A DNA stretch of 64,000 nucleotides from Bacteroidota bacterium (GCA_002746975.1 NVXE01000002.1:1-64000); one strand, 5' to 3'; counted from the stretch's first letter, positions 30,568-41,349 are shown. Program-made: numbers and translations. The notes: generated from the sequence alone by a model not told the origin.

Positions 30568-31503
30568 TCAAGTTAAATCAATTTGGGCTAATACATGCCT
30601 AGGTTTACCCTGTAAGTCGAAAATTATCTCGATATTTATCCAGTTTGGATTTCTCGATTCTAAGACATTTACAACATCATTCACAAAATCCTCATGACAT
30701 TCAAGTGCTAACCATCCCCCTTTTTTTAGCATTCCTTCATCACATAAATAAATAATTCTTTTATAGAATAACAGAGGGTCATCATCTGGAACGAATAAAG
30801 CGGAATTAGGCTCAAAATCTACAACTCGTCTTTCCATAGAGTTCAGCTCGCAATGAGGAATGTAGGGCGGATTCGAAATAACCGCATCGAATCGTTTTAT
30901 TTTATGTTCACCTCTATTAAAAGGGGCGTCCTTAAGAATGTCGGAGCACTCGAAAAACACATCGCACCCCGTTTTTGTAGAATTCTTTTTTGCTACTTCA
31001 ATAGCGTCTTCAGAAAAATCCGAAGCGAATAAAGTAAGGTTTGGCATACGATGCTTCAAGGCTATAGGAATACACCCTGAGCCTGTTCCAATATCTAACA
31101 CACGACATTTAGAGACCCCTGTCAAAAGCTTTAACTTCTGCTCAAAAGCTGAAATCAGTTCTTCTGTTTCTGGTCGAGGAATTAATACTCGAGAGTCAAC
31201 ATATAAGTCTAGACCGTCAAAATGCGCCTCTTCCAAAATGTATTGTATAGGCTCCCCTAGTGCTAATCTGTCGCCAATTATTGCTAGCTTATCAATTTTA
31301 GATTCAGGAAATTTATACGAATTCATCAGCCTTTCTCCTCTACCCTTTCCCGACACCCACTCCAAGCATAGAAGAACAACGGAATGTCTTTCTTCAAGCT
31401 CAACTCCCTTAGACATTTTTGATTCCAGCCATTTACGTACAGCTATCTCATCATTCGTGCTCGGCCACGGCCCCTTACCCCTAACTCCACCTATTCTATT
31501 CAT
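30568..31503 (-). CDS. prmC: Release-factor glutamine methyltransferase PrmC
   Basis: Methylates the GGQ glutamine of RF1/RF2. 311 residues. The helical N-terminal domain has GEPIQYILEEAHF and RVLIPRPETEELI. The SAM-binding domain shows VLDIGTGSGCIPIAL, and the catalytic NPPY is in AVISNPPYIPH. The C-terminus has GWLALECHEDF. The start ATG at 31503 overlaps the end of the GH13 gene by 8 nt, giving a longer N-terminus than usual (MNRIGGVRGKGPWPS); an internal start is possible. Confidence 0.94.
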   Translation of the reverse strand: MNRIGGVRGKGPWPSTNDEIAVRKWLESKMSKGVELEERHSVVLLCLEWVSGKGRGERLMNSYKFPESKIDKLAIIGDRLALGEPIQYILEEAHFDGLDLYVDSRVLIPRPETEELISAFEQKLKLLTGVSKCRVLDIGTGSGCIPIALKHRMPNLTLFASDFSEDAIEVAKKNSTKTGCDVFFECSDILKDAPFNRGEHKIKRFDAVISNPPYIPHCELNSMERRVVDFEPNSALFVPDDDPLLFYKRIIYLCDEGMLKKGGWLALECHEDFVNDVVNVLESRNPNWINIEIIFDLQGKPRHVLAQIDLT

Positions 31504-32959
31504 GCACCCTTCTGAAAATCTTGTAACACCATGGAGACAAGGTGTTTAAATCGTTATTACTTTCATAATTATCGCTACCATCACCACTCATATACAATTC
31601 AAATTTCCCTTCAGGGATTTGTACCGATTCAACTACCTCATCAGGACTCAAATTAAGTATTACCACCACCTCGCTATCTCCTTTCTTTTTACTGAAAGCG
31701 AATATCTGTTTAGGTGAATCACTTTTTAAAACCTCTGGTGCACTTCCGAAATCTCCATTCCACATCGCTTCTTCATCATGATGAAGTTTATTTATCGACT
31801 TGTAAAAATTTGATTTTGAGTAGTTACCCCATTCAATGGTATCCTTTTCAAAAAATCTCAATCTTTTGTTAAGGCCTGCCTCTTGACCAGAGTAAATCAA
31901 CGGCATATCGAAAAGGGTACTAGATAGAATAACCATTGCATCTGCAGCATCTCCATAACGCTCATAAATTGTGCCATTCCAAGAATTTTCATCATGGTTA
32001 GTTGCGAAACCCATCCTATATGCGTCAGAAGGGAATCTTTCTGCCTCTCCTATTAAATACTCTGTCAAGATGGAAGCGTCTTCTCGTCCTTTTGCAATTT
32101 CATTAGTTAGGTGATGAAAATGCCACGCATAACTCATATCGAACGCTCTGTTATGATGTTCAGGGACGTCTGCTTCAGCGAGCATAAATATTTCAGGGTT
32201 AATAGCCTCTAATCTTCGTCTAGCCATTTCCCAAAAAGCCACTGGAACCTTCTCCGCTACATCACATCTGAAACCATCTATTTCTGCTTCACTAACCCAA
32301 AACTCCATCGCTTTTGCCATTCCATCATAAAGACCATTCTGTACTCCATTGTCCCAATCTAATTGAGACACGTCCCACCAATCAGTACCTGTTGGAGGTT
32401 GTAAATTTCCCGTTTTATCTAAAAGATAGTATCCCCTGTGACTCTCAGTCCAATCACAATCAAAAGCTGAATGGTTTGCTACCCAATCTAGAATAACTTT
32501 CATACCTAAACCATGTGCCTCTTTCACAACATCTATCAAATCTCCCATTGTTCCATAATCTGGGTTCACTTCGATATAATTCTTCACACTATAAGGGCTA
32601 CCTAAGCTTCCACTTCCCGGCTCGGCGATAAAACTGGCCTTATTATCCCCACCCTTTCTATTAACTTCTCCAATTGGATGTATTGGCATAAACCATAATA
32701 CATCTACTCCTAGCTCTTTAAGTCTTGGCAAATCCTTTTTGAATGCCTGCAAAGTCCCTTCTGGTGTATGTTGCCTTAAGTTTACCTCATAAATTGTGGC
32801 ATTTTTAGACCAAACTGCATGCCTTAGTTTATCAAAAACCTCACCTTCTCCCACTACTTCTGCAGGAGTACTTGCCTTTCTAACATCTCCACACGAAGCT
32901 CCAAATAAAGCTGTTAATGTGAGTATTAATGTAGAAAAATATAAAATCGAACTTTTCAT
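31496..32959 (-). CDS. GH13 alpha-amylase-family glycoside hydrolase, exported
   Basis: 487 residues with a hydrophobic signal ending GASC at Cys23, probably a lipoprotein although the lipobox is imperfect. The catalytic (beta/alpha)8 barrel shows the four GH13 regions: DWVANHS (I), GFRCDVAEKV with the nucleophile Asp (II), LAEADVPE with the acid Glu (III) and NHDENSW (IV). A short C-terminal beta domain (VVVILNLSPDEVV) follows. Likely acts on alpha-glucans in the periplasm or at the outer membrane; exact specificity is not clear. Convergence with starch-binding genes is not seen nearby. Confidence 0.92.
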   Translation of the reverse strand: MKSSILYFSTLILTLTALFGASCGDVRKASTPAEVVGEGEVFDKLRHAVWSKNATIYEVNLRQHTPEGTLQAFKKDLPRLKELGVDVLWFMPIHPIGEVNRKGGDNKASFIAEPGSGSLGSPYSVKNYIEVNPDYGTMGDLIDVVKEAHGLGMKVILDWVANHSAFDCDWTESHRGYYLLDKTGNLQPPTGTDWWDVSQLDWDNGVQNGLYDGMAKAMEFWVSEAEIDGFRCDVAEKVPVAFWEMARRRLEAINPEIFMLAEADVPEHHNRAFDMSYAWHFHHLTNEIAKGREDASILTEYLIGEAERFPSDAYRMGFATNHDENSWNGTIYERYGDAADAMVILSSTLFDMPLIYSGQEAGLNKRLRFFEKDTIEWGNYSKSNFYKSINKLHHDEEAMWNGDFGSAPEVLKSDSPKQIFAFSKKKGDSEVVVILNLSPDEVVESVQIPEGKFELYMSGDGSDNYESNNDLNTLSPWCYKIFRRVHE

Positions 32960-32980
32960 GAATACTACTTACTTAATCTA

Positions 32981-35716
32981 CTAAAATAAACTAGCCTGTC
33001 CACCTCCGTCAGTTTTCGGATTTTCTCCATTATCTGTACTCGAATCTTCATTCTCATCCTTTTCTTCAGTTTCTTCTGACTTCGCCTCATCAAAGGTTGA
33101 TTCGACCATCTCGTCAGCCTTCCTTGCCTCTAATATCTCTGCTGCAACTGCAGATTCTAACTCTTCATTTGCTGGTTCTAACAAAACCTCAGTAATAGGT
33201 AGGGAACTCAACTTGTTACCGAGAGCTCTAACTCCTTTTAAAGCAATAAAACCACGCATGTCTATCAATTCATCCTCTCTATCTCTAGTATGCTTAAACC
33301 TTCTGTTGTACTTAATTCTAGCTTGAGGATGATAAAGAGATGTTGCAAATGCTAACTTGCTATCCTCGTGTTCACCTATGAATGAAACAGGTTTCGACGA
33401 ATTCTCTGGCAAAAATCTTTTCACAAACCAATCTGATTTCTCGCCATCATAATAAACAACTGAGACAGGTCTCTCAGAATCCCATTTCTCAACAGAAATC
33501 ATCTTATCGTCGAAATGTGTACTGAAATCAAAGTTTGTTATTACATACATTCCATTAGACTGAAGAGCCATAATCTTATCATCAGCATGGAATTCACCTA
33601 AAAACTCACCTCTGCCCTCTCCATTTAACCTCCTTACAGTCTCATCATACCAAACCTTTCTCGCCCCTAAAGTCGAAACTCCAGCTTCCTTTAACTCAAC
33701 CCGCTTAACCGGAAATTTTGTTACAATATTACCCCCTGAAGCTCTACCCTTAATCGCTATGTCTGAGAAATTAAGGTCCATTTTCAATCTCTTAAGCCGT
33801 GCTTGACTCCTCAATAAAATAGTAACTACCTCTGCTTCACCATTCCTATTTGCTGTGAAATATAAAATTCTTGACTTAGGAGTTCCTTTCGTTATAGGAT
33901 ACTCTCTATCTCTAGTGATAGACTTAACATTAAACCTTTTGACCATACTTCTTCCTGAAGCTCCATCAAAATAAATTACGTTGTAAGTAGTACGTATGTC
34001 CCCTTTCTTCCATACTGCTACGTGGATTATATCCTTTCCGAAAAAAGCTTTTGACGTTACCTTACTCACCTGCATCGTTCCGTCCTTTCTAAAGACGATA
34101 ACATCATCAATATCACTGCAATCACAAATAAACTCTCCCTCACCTCTCTTAAGTCCAGTTCCTACAAAGCCCTCTTCCGCTTGAACGTAAAGTTTGGCAT
34201 TAGCAACTGCAACCTTAGTTCTGTCGATTGTATCAAAAGTTCTTATCTCTGTCTTCCTCTCACGCCCCTCTCCGTATTTCTTCTTCAGAGATTTAAACCA
34301 ATTAACTGAGTACTCTGTCAAGTTTTCAAGATGATGTTTCACCTGATCCATCTTCTCTTCTAACCCCGTGATTTTCGTGTCAGCTTTGAATCCATCAAAC
34401 TTAGAAATACGTTTAATCCTTATTTCTGTTAATCTAGTTACATCATCGTCTGTAACCTCTCTAAGCAGCTTTTTCGTGTAAGGCTTTAAACCTTTATGAA
34501 TTGTCTCAAGAATAGCATCCCAAGTTTCACACTCTTCAATATCACGGTAAACACGCTTCTCGATAAATATCTTCTCCAAAGAAGAGAAATGCCAGCTTTC
34601 TTGAAGTTCGCCTAGCTCTATTTCCAACTCACGACCAAGTAAATACTTTGTTCGCTCAGCAGATGTCTTCAGAATCTCAGTAACCCCTATAAATTGAGGC
34701 CTGTCATCGAGAATAACGCAAGCATTTGGGGCTAAAGAGACTTCGCAATCTGTAAATGCGTACAATGCATCGAGCATTTTATCCGGACTAACGTTATTTG
34801 CAAGGTGGACTAACACCTCCACAACTTTCGCTGTGTTATCCTCGACCTTTTTTACTTTAATCTTCCCTTTCTCGTTCGCTTTAAGGATGCTTTCGATAAG
34901 AGAACTTGTAGTCACTCCGAAAGGCACTTCACGAACTGCAAGAGTTTTATTATCTAACTTATCAATTCTAGCACGTACACGAATTCTACCTCCACGTAAG
35001 CCGTCATTATACATCTCCATGTCCGCCATTCCTCCAGTAGGAAAGTCCGGAACTAACTTAAACCTCTTGCCTAATAGAGTGGCAATACTAGCATCAATTA
35101 ATTCGTTGAAATTATGTGGAAGAATTTTGCAGGCTAAACCCACTGCTATTCCTTCTACCCCTTGAGCTAGTAATAACGGAAATTTTACAGGCTCTGTCTC
35201 TGGCTCTTTATTTCTACCGTCGTAAGAGGCTAACCAATTCGTTGTCTTATGATTAAATAAAACCTCCGTACCAAACTTACTTAGCCTGACCTCAATATAC
35301 CTCGGTGCGGCAGCTCTATCACCAGTAAGAATATTACCCCAGTTGCCTTGGCAATCAAGAAGTAAATCTTTTTGGCCTATTTGCACCATAGCATCACCTA
35401 TACTCGCATCCCCATGAGGATGGAACTTCATTGTGTTACCTATTACATTAGCGACCTTGTGGTAACGACCGTCATGCATTTCATCAAGTGAGTGTAAAAT
35501 GCGACGCTGCACAGGCTTAAGCCCATCGTGTTGATGAGGTACAGCTCTCTCAAGAATTACATACGAAGCGTAGTCAAGGAAGTAGTCATTGTACATTCCT
35601 TGAACACGGACAACATGATCCATTTCAGCAGAAGCCGCTCCTGACTCCTCGCCAGAAAATTCTTGCTCGTGCTCGTTGTCGGGACTTTGTTCGTTTTCTT
35701 GCTCGTTCTCTATCAT
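32981..35716 (-). CDS. parC: DNA topoisomerase IV subunit A (ParC)
   Basis: Breakage-reunion subunit that decatenates chromosomes. 911 residues. The quinolone-region helix reads [12 protein letters not shown] (100-110), and the active-site Tyr140 is in [12 protein letters not shown]. The N-terminal 30 residues are acidic and low-complexity, and the C-terminal about 60 residues form a Glu/Asp-rich tail ending QASLF. The middle C-terminal part contains divergent beta-pinwheel blades rather than the GyrA box. It overlaps parE by 4 nt (ATGA), a typical parE-parC operon order. Confidence 0.93.
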   Translation of the reverse strand: MIENEQENEQSPDNEHEQEFSGEESGAASAEMDHVVRVQGMYNDYFLDYASYVILERAVPHQHDGLKPVQRRILHSLDEMHDGRYHKVANVIGNTMKFHPHGDASIGDAMVQIGQKDLLLDCQGNWGNILTGDRAAAPRYIEVRLSKFGTEVLFNHKTTNWLASYDGRNKEPETEPVKFPLLLAQGVEGIAVGLACKILPHNFNELIDASIATLLGKRFKLVPDFPTGGMADMEMYNDGLRGGRIRVRARIDKLDNKTLAVREVPFGVTTSSLIESILKANEKGKIKVKKVEDNTAKVVEVLVHLANNVSPDKMLDALYAFTDCEVSLAPNACVILDDRPQFIGVTEILKTSAERTKYLLGRELEIELGELQESWHFSSLEKIFIEKRVYRDIEECETWDAILETIHKGLKPYTKKLLREVTDDDVTRLTEIRIKRISKFDGFKADTKITGLEEKMDQVKHHLENLTEYSVNWFKSLKKKYGEGRERKTEIRTFDTIDRTKVAVANAKLYVQAEEGFVGTGLKRGEGEFICDCSDIDDVIVFRKDGTMQVSKVTSKAFFGKDIIHVAVWKKGDIRTTYNVIYFDGASGRSMVKRFNVKSITRDREYPITKGTPKSRILYFTANRNGEAEVVTILLRSQARLKRLKMDLNFSDIAIKGRASGGNIVTKFPVKRVELKEAGVSTLGARKVWYDETVRRLNGEGRGEFLGEFHADDKIMALQSNGMYVITNFDFSTHFDDKMISVEKWDSERPVSVVYYDGEKSDWFVKRFLPENSSKPVSFIGEHEDSKLAFATSLYHPQARIKYNRRFKHTRDREDELIDMRGFIALKGVRALGNKLSSLPITEVLLEPANEELESAVAAEILEARKADEMVESTFDEAKSEETEEKDENEDSSTDNGENPKTDGGGQASLF

Positions 35717-37557
35717 ACCTCAACATCATCTTTCTCCACGCGGAGATTTTCAATAATAAACTTCTGCCTATCAGGGGTGTTTTTGCCCATAAAGAAGCCC
35801 AACATCTCCTGAAGATTTGCCTCTCTACCTACAACCACAGGATCAATTCTCATATCATCTCCAATGAAGAAACTGAATTCGTCAGGGCTTATTTCTCCTA
35901 GACCTTTAAATCTAGTGATTTCAGCTTTCGCACCGAGACGAGACAAAGCCGATTTCTTCTCTACTTCGTCGTAACAATAAATGGTATCCTTTTTATTTCT
36001 AACTCTAAAAAGCGGCGTCTGAAGAACATACAAATGACCTTTCTTTACTAATTCAGGAAAGAACTGTAAAAAGAAAGTAATTAATAATAATCTAATATGC
36101 ATTCCATCAACATCCGCATCCGTCGCAATAACTACTTTATTATACCTGAGCTCTTCCAGATTATCTTCAATATTTAAAGCTGCTTGGAGCAGATTAAACT
36201 CCTCGTTTTGGTACACTATCTTCTTTGTTAAACCAAAACAGTTTAAAGGTTTACCCTTCAATGAAAAAACAGCTTGCGTTTTAACATCTCTTGCTTTCGT
36301 TATCGAACCCGAAGCTGAATCTCCCTCAGTAATGAAAAGCGTGGAATCTTCATTTCTATCCTTTTTTTCATTAAAGTGAACTCTACAATCACGAAGCTTC
36401 TTGTTGTGTAAGGACGCTTTTTTGGCTCGTGCTCGTGCTAGTTTTTTTATTCCTGCGAGATCCTTTCTTTCTCTTTCGTTTTGGAGAATTCTAGCCTGAA
36501 GAGCAGATGCTACTTCAGGGTTTCTATGTAAAAAGTTATCTAGCTCTGTTTTAAGGAAGTCGAACATAAAGCTTTTCAAAGTTGGCCCCTTCGGTCCCAT
36601 CTCGCTAGAGCCTAATTTGGTTTTCGTTTGGGATTCAAAAACTGGCTCCTCAACTTTAACACTTACAGCACAAACTATTCCCGAACGGACATCGCCAGTA
36701 TCATAATCCTTTCCGAAAAAGTCCCTAACAACTCTAACATAAGCCTCTCTAAAAGCAGCCTGATGAGTACCACCTTGAGGAGTATATTGACCGTTTACAA
36801 AGCTTTGAATATCCTCACCATATGCCTCAGAGTGGGTTACCGCTAACTCTATATCTTCGCCTTTAATATGTATTATCGGATAGCGTGCTACACCGTCCAT
36901 ACTACTCTCAAGAAGATCTAGTAAACCATTGTCACTCTTGAATTTATCACCATTTAGATAAATCGATAGTCCAGTGTTAAGATACACGTAATTCCATAGA
37001 AGCTTCTCGACATGCTCCATCCTAAATTTGTATCCTTTAAATACATCTTCGTCTGGCCTAAAAGTGATTTTCGTACCATTCCTTTTCGTCGTGGCTTCTA
37101 TATCGTTATCCTCTATTAGCTCACCTATACAGAAAATTGCTGATTTAGCTTTTTCATCCCTGAAACTCTCAACTTTAAATAATGAGGAAAGAGCATTGAC
37201 TGCCTTCGTACCTACACCGTTAAGTCCTACCGTTTTCTTAAAAGCCCGTGAGTCGTACTTTCCTCCTGTATTGATTTTCGAAACGCAATCGATAACTTTT
37301 CCCAGAGGTATTCCACGGCCATAATCTCGGACTCGGACTTCTCCGTCACGGATACCTACTTCGATAGTCTTACCGTTACCCATTGTAAACTCGTCAACGC
37401 TGTTGTCTACGACCTCTTTTAAAAGGACGTAAATTCCGTCGTCGGCGTCTTTACCGTCCCCGATTTTACCAATGTACATGCCGGGACGCATACGGATATG
37501 CTCCTTCCACGATAACGACCGGATGTTATCTTCTGTATAGCTTACTTGTTCTGCCAT
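35713..37557 (-). CDS. parE: DNA topoisomerase IV subunit B (ParE)
   Basis: ATPase subunit of topoisomerase IV. Start set at ATG 37557 ([17 protein letters not shown]), the family N-terminus; the frame extends to 37584. The GHKL ATPase domain has [16 protein letters not shown] and [14 protein letters not shown]. The TOPRIM domain has [10 protein letters not shown] and [10 protein letters not shown]. About 614 residues, complete. Annotated as ParE rather than GyrB because it is paired with a ParC-type subunit and has the [16 protein letters not shown]-terminus characteristic of the Bacteroidota enzyme. Confidence 0.93.
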   Translation of the reverse strand: MAEQVSYTEDNIRSLSWKEHIRMRPGMYIGKIGDGKDADDGIYVLLKEVVDNSVDEFTMGNGKTIEVGIRDGEVRVRDYGRGIPLGKVIDCVSKINTGGKYDSRAFKKTVGLNGVGTKAVNALSSLFKVESFRDEKAKSAIFCIGELIEDNDIEATTKRNGTKITFRPDEDVFKGYKFRMEHVEKLLWNYVYLNTGLSIYLNGDKFKSDNGLLDLLESSMDGVARYPIIHIKGEDIELAVTHSEAYGEDIQSFVNGQYTPQGGTHQAAFREAYVRVVRDFFGKDYDTGDVRSGIVCAVSVKVEEPVFESQTKTKLGSSEMGPKGPTLKSFMFDFLKTELDNFLHRNPEVASALQARILQNERERKDLAGIKKLARARAKKASLHNKKLRDCRVHFNEKKDRNEDSTLFITEGDSASGSITKARDVKTQAVFSLKGKPLNCFGLTKKIVYQNEEFNLLQAALNIEDNLEELRYNKVVIATDADVDGMHIRLLLITFFLQFFPELVKKGHLYVLQTPLFRVRNKKDTIYCYDEVEKKSALSRLGAKAEITRFKGLGEISPDEFSFFIGDDMRIDPVVVGREANLQEMLGFFMGKNTPDRQKFIIENLRVEKDDVEV

Positions 37558-37693
37558 GAATCGCCACAAGTTAGACCAAACCACTTCCTAATTACCCCAT
37601 TCACCCTATACTTTTTCCACATTTATTCAACCGTTTTAAACTGATATTCTATCCCTAACTTGCGAATTCAAAACTAACATATTTACATTTCTA

Positions 37694-39157
37694 ATGTCAT
37701 CTGAAATTCGCAACCTAAAACCTTCTGCACTTTGGAACAGATTTGCAGACCTAAACGAAATCCCAAGACCCTCTAAACATGAGGAAGCTGTCTGTGCTTG
37801 GCTAATAAGTTGGGCTAATGAGCGCAACATTGAGGTTTGGCAAGACGATGTTAAGAATGTGTTCATGAAAAAGCCTGCTACCTCTGGCATGGAGGATAGG
37901 CAGACTGTAGTCTTACAGAGCCATGTTGATATGGTATGCCAAAAAAACAATGATACCGAGTTCGACTTTATGACCCAAGGCATTAAAATGTATGTTGATG
38001 GTGATTGGGTTCGTGCCGAAGGAACTACTCTAGGTTCAGACAATGGAATCGGGGTCGCTACAATTCTAGCAACTCTAGAAAGCTCTGACATTCCTCACCC
38101 AGCTCTCGAAGCTCTTTTTACTATTGATGAAGAAACTGGAATGACAGGTGCTCTAGGCCTTAAAGCCGGGCATCTCGAAGCGACAATTCTCCTCAATCTA
38201 GACACAGAAGACGACGACGAAATAAGTATAGGTTGTGCTGGAGGTGTAGATCTTACATCTATTGGAACTTACGAGCCAGAAAACACAATCAAAGAAAACA
38301 CGATAGGTCTTCAAATCACTGTAAAAGGTGGTAATGGTGGACATAGCGGAATGGATATCCATAAAGGTATCGCTAACGCAAATAAGTTGATGAACCGCAT
38401 CCTCTTAGAAGCTCAGGAGTCGGTAGATTTAAGGGTTAGTGAGATACACGGTGGAGGACTTAGAAACGCTATTCCACGTGAAGCTAACGCCCTTGTTGTT
38501 CTTGATAAAAAAGATATGGACTCAATGGTCGCAGCTCTTGAATCGACTGCTTCAGATTTGAAAGCGGAATATGCAACGACTGATCCGAATTTAGTTGTGG
38601 TTTGGGCTGAGGAGGAAACACCTGAAAAGGCACTACCTGAAGACGTTCAGAACGCTTTATTATTAGCAATTGCAGCCTGCCCAGTGGGGATACACAGAAT
38701 GAGCCCTGATATGCCAGGCTTAGTCCAAACCTCAAACAACCTCGCCCGAGTAGAGGTGTGCTGTGGAGATGTAAACATTCAATGCTTAAACAGAAGTTCT
38801 GTAGATTCAGAAAAGTGGGATCATGCTCGTTCAATAGAAGCGGGGTTCACTTTAGCGGGGCTAACTACTGAGCGGGGCGGAGCATATCCTGGATGGACTC
38901 CTAACCCTTCGTCTAAGGCTGTTGAAATGCTGCGTTCTCTATATGTAGAAATGTTCAAGGAGGAGCCTAAAGTGATGGCATGTCATGCTGGACTTGAGTG
39001 TGGGATTTTAGGTACTAACTATCCTGAAATGGACATGGCTTCATTTGGGCCTAACATTAGAGGAGCTCATTCGCCTGATGAGTGTTGCCAAATTTCTTCG
39101 GTCCAGAAGTTTTGGAATTTCTACCTCGAAGCACTTATTCGCATTCCTAAGCGTTAA
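37694..39157 (+). CDS. pepD: Aminoacyl-histidine dipeptidase (PepD-like, M20 family)
   Basis: Cytosolic metallopeptidase cleaving Xaa-His dipeptides such as carnosine. 487 residues. Metal-site motifs: QSHVDMVCQKN, TTLGSDNGIGVA, TIDEETGMTGA with the catalytic Glu pair, LNLDTEDDDEI, and a C-terminal H in RGAHSPDE. The lid domain GGNGGHSGMDIHKG is conserved. The intergenic region with parE is 136 bp and contains only a weak TACATTTC box just before this ATG. The stop overlaps the surE start (TAATG). Confidence 0.94.
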   Translation: MSSEIRNLKPSALWNRFADLNEIPRPSKHEEAVCAWLISWANERNIEVWQDDVKNVFMKKPATSGMEDRQTVVLQSHVDMVCQKNNDTEFDFMTQGIKMYVDGDWVRAEGTTLGSDNGIGVATILATLESSDIPHPALEALFTIDEETGMTGALGLKAGHLEATILLNLDTEDDDEISIGCAGGVDLTSIGTYEPENTIKENTIGLQITVKGGNGGHSGMDIHKGIANANKLMNRILLEAQESVDLRVSEIHGGGLRNAIPREANALVVLDKKDMDSMVAALESTASDLKAEYATTDPNLVVVWAEEETPEKALPEDVQNALLLAIAACPVGIHRMSPDMPGLVQTSNNLARVEVCCGDVNIQCLNRSSVDSEKWDHARSIEAGFTLAGLTTERGGAYPGWTPNPSSKAVEMLRSLYVEMFKEEPKVMACHAGLECGILGTNYPEMDMASFGPNIRGAHSPDECCQISSVQKFWNFYLEALIRIPKR

Positions 39158-39945
39158 TGGAAAATAGTACTGAAAAAAGACCGCTTATTCTCATCACGAA
39201 TGATGATGGGATAACTTCTGCAGGAATTTGTGCTTTAGCAGAAGCTGTAATCGATTTAGGGGATGTTTACGTTGTAGCTCCAGATAGCCCACAATCCGGT
39301 ATGGGACACGCCGTTACAATAGGAGATATTCTTAGAATAAAACCTGCTTACTTCCCTGTAAAAGGAGTAACTGCTCACAGCACATCTGGTACTCCTGTTG
39401 ACTGTGTAAAGCTTGCTATTTATACTATTTTACCTAAAAAACCAGATTTGTTAATTTCTGGAATTAATCACGGTAGCAATAGTTCTATAAACGTTATCTA
39501 TTCCGGTACTATGTCAGCAGCAGTTGAAGGCGCCGTAGAGAGCATACCCGCAATAGGATTTTCACTTTTAGACAACGATGCTGATGCTGATTTTAGGGCT
39601 TCAAAAGTAGTCGCTAGAAAAATGGCGAAGGAGGTTCTTAAACGTGGTCTCCCTACAGGTGTATGTTTGAATGTAAATATCCCTAAGCTTTCACCTGATA
39701 AACTTAAAGGCTTGAAAGTTTGCCGTCAATCAGCGGGCTATTGGAAAGACTCCTTTGATGAAAGAAATGCACCTAACGGTGATGTTTACTACTGGCTTAA
39801 AGGTGAGTTCACTAATCCCGATAGAGGAGAAGATACTGACGAATGGGCCCTTACAAATGGTTTTGCGTCTATAGTTCCAACTCAGTTTGATCTAACAGCT
39901 CATCATGCAATAGCTGATTTAAATAGATGGGAATTAAATGAATAG
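39157..39945 (+). CDS. surE: 5'-nucleotidase SurE
   Basis: Metal-dependent nucleoside monophosphate phosphatase. 262 residues. The active-site NDDG is in ILITNDDGITSAG, followed by VAPDSPQSGMGHAVT and SGINHGSNSSINVIYSGTM. First of three overlapping genes (surE, a small membrane protein, lpxB); its stop overlaps the next start by 8 nt. Confidence 0.96.
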   Translation: MENSTEKRPLILITNDDGITSAGICALAEAVIDLGDVYVVAPDSPQSGMGHAVTIGDILRIKPAYFPVKGVTAHSTSGTPVDCVKLAIYTILPKKPDLLISGINHGSNSSINVIYSGTMSAAVEGAVESIPAIGFSLLDNDADADFRASKVVARKMAKEVLKRGLPTGVCLNVNIPKLSPDKLKGLKVCRQSAGYWKDSFDERNAPNGDVYYWLKGEFTNPDRGEDTDEWALTNGFASIVPTQFDLTAHHAIADLNRWELNE

Positions 39946-40252
39946 CAAGTTTGACACTTTATTAGGCGGAATCTTAACCGGGCTCATCGGAACTGGTTTA
40001 GGGTTTTTAATTCTTGGGGCGTACTGGTCTTATAGCAACGAGGTAGAACTAGGTTACTTTATAGAAAACATAGCCGCTAAATCTATTTTATACAGGGATA
40101 GCATTCTCACTTTAAGCACCTTATTCAATGTAGGAATATTCTACCTCGGAATAAGAGCGGAATGGTGGCGTTTTTGCCGGGGAATACTGATGGTAATTAT
40201 GGCGTGTGTGCCACTAATAATTTGGTTTCAAATGCAAGCTGGCATTTCATGA
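39938..40252 (+). CDS. Small three-helix membrane protein between surE and lpxB
   Basis: 104 residues with three likely membrane helices (about 8-30, 55-74 and 80-98). Begins MNSKFDTLLGGILTGLIGTG and has a WWRFCRG segment between helices two and three. No recognised family motif. It overlaps surE by 8 nt and lpxB by 4 nt (ATGA), so it is translated as part of that operon. A role in envelope or lipid A assembly can only be inferred from position. Confidence 0.75.
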   Translation: MNSKFDTLLGGILTGLIGTGLGFLILGAYWSYSNEVELGYFIENIAAKSILYRDSILTLSTLFNVGIFYLGIRAEWWRFCRGILMVIMACVPLIIWFQMQAGIS

Positions 40253-41349
40253 ACAAAACATCCCGCATATTTATGGTAGCTGGCGAAGCTTCTGGCGATA
40301 TTTATGGGGGGCTTCTTGCTAGAGAGTTTTCAGACCAAACCACTTCTCTTCGTGGCTGGGGCGGCGAAAATATGAGCGATTCCGGAGTTCATATAACTAA
40401 ACATTATCGAGAACTTGCGTACATGGGTCTTTGGGAAGTTCTCGTTAACCTTAGAACGATATTGCGCAACTTAGATCTATGCTGGAGCGAAATAGAAGAG
40501 TTTAAACCGGACGCAATAGTTCTTATAGACTTCCCTGGGTTTAATATGCGCATTGCGAGAAAGGCTAAGAATGCGGGGATTAAAGTATATCAGGTGGTGG
40601 CGCCACAGGTTTGGGCTTGGAAAAAAGGCCGGATCAAAGACCTAGCCCGCGACTACACCGCCGTATTCCCAGTCCTCCCCTTCGAACACGACATACTAAA
40701 ATCAGGAGGAGTAAACTCCATCTACTGCGGCCACCCCCTACTCGACGCTATCGCTGCCGACAAAGATCCGGGCGAAACTCCGGGCGAAACGCTCGACCTC
40801 GAAAACACCTCGAAACCCATCTTAGCTCTACTCCCCGGCTCTCGATCGCAGGAGTTAAAAAAGATGCTACCCATTCTGTGCGAAGTCGCTGCAAAATTTC
40901 CCGATATGCACCCCATTATCGCGGGCGCCCCAGGAGCTTCGAAAGCCCTCTATCTCGACGCAGAAAAGCTCGGCATAAGTGTCATCTTCGGCTCTACTCG
41001 CAACCTACTCCGAAGCGCCTCCCTAGCGGTCGTCACTTCTGGCACTGCCACCCTCGAAGCCGCCCTCCTTAAAACTCCGCACGTCATAGTTTACAAGACG
41101 AGTTGGCTCACCTATCTCGCAGCCCGAACGCTCCTCCACATCGACCAAATCGGCCTTCCGAACATCCTCCTAAAGCGATCTGCCGTTCCCGAGCTCATCC
41201 AAAGCTCGTGCACCCCTGAGAACATCGCTTCAGTGTTAAGCGAGCTAGACGTTCCTTCGCAAAAATCTTCGTTCTTAGAACTATCCACGCTCCTAGGAAG
41301 CACGACCACCATTAAAGAAATCGCTTCGCACATTAAGGTTTCAACTTGA
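40249..41349 (+). CDS. lpxB: Lipid-A-disaccharide synthase LpxB
   Basis: Joins UDP-2,3-diacylglucosamine and lipid X to form the lipid A disaccharide at the inner membrane. Start set at ATG 40249 (MNKTSRIFMVAGEASGD); the frame runs upstream to 40162 but overlaps another gene. Motifs: MVAGEASGDIYGGLL, IDFPGFNMRIAR, APQVWAWKKGR, FPVLPFEHDIL, CGHPLLD, LLPGSRSQELKKMLP, TSGTATLEAALL and LPNILL. From about base 40600 GC content rises sharply (hand counts 50-63% per 60 bases against about 40% before) and third positions become C-rich. A perfect in-frame PGET duplication lies at 40768-40791. Confidence 0.95.
   Translation: MNKTSRIFMVAGEASGDIYGGLLAREFSDQTTSLRGWGGENMSDSGVHITKHYRELAYMGLWEVLVNLRTILRNLDLCWSEIEEFKPDAIVLIDFPGFNMRIARKAKNAGIKVYQVVAPQVWAWKKGRIKDLARDYTAVFPVLPFEHDILKSGGVNSIYCGHPLLDAIAADKDPGETPGETLDLENTSKPILALLPGSRSQELKKMLPILCEVAAKFPDMHPIIAGAPGASKALYLDAEKLGISVIFGSTRNLLRSASLAVVTSGTATLEAALLKTPHVIVYKTSWLTYLAARTLLHIDQIGLPNILLKRSAVPELIQSSCTPENIASVLSELDVPSQKSSFLELSTLLGSTTTIKEIASHIKVST
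40768..40791 (+). repeat. 12-bp in-frame tandem duplication in lpxB
   Basis: ccgggcgaaact at 40768-40779 is followed directly by ccgggcgaaacg at 40780-40791, encoding PGETPGET in a loop between CGHPLLD and LLPGSRS. One base differs between the copies. Confidence 0.8.

Noticed and set aside
30938-31549. 203-codon plus-strand open frame opposite prmC
   Set aside because: It is Ser/Pro-rich and antisense to clear PrmC motifs, typical of a shadow frame.
32981-37557. Calling the topoisomerase pair gyrase (GyrA/GyrB)
   Set aside because: The adjacent overlapping order, [10 protein letters not shown] region and absence of a GyrA box fit ParC/ParE better.
37636-38091. 151-codon minus-strand open frame opposite pepD
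   Set aside because: Covers the pepD N-terminus and promoter region and shows no domain features.
40611-41072. 153-codon open frame inside lpxB in another frame
   Set aside because: It exists because the GC-rich part of lpxB lacks stop codons; the product is Arg/Pro-rich and LpxB motifs are clear in the main frame.
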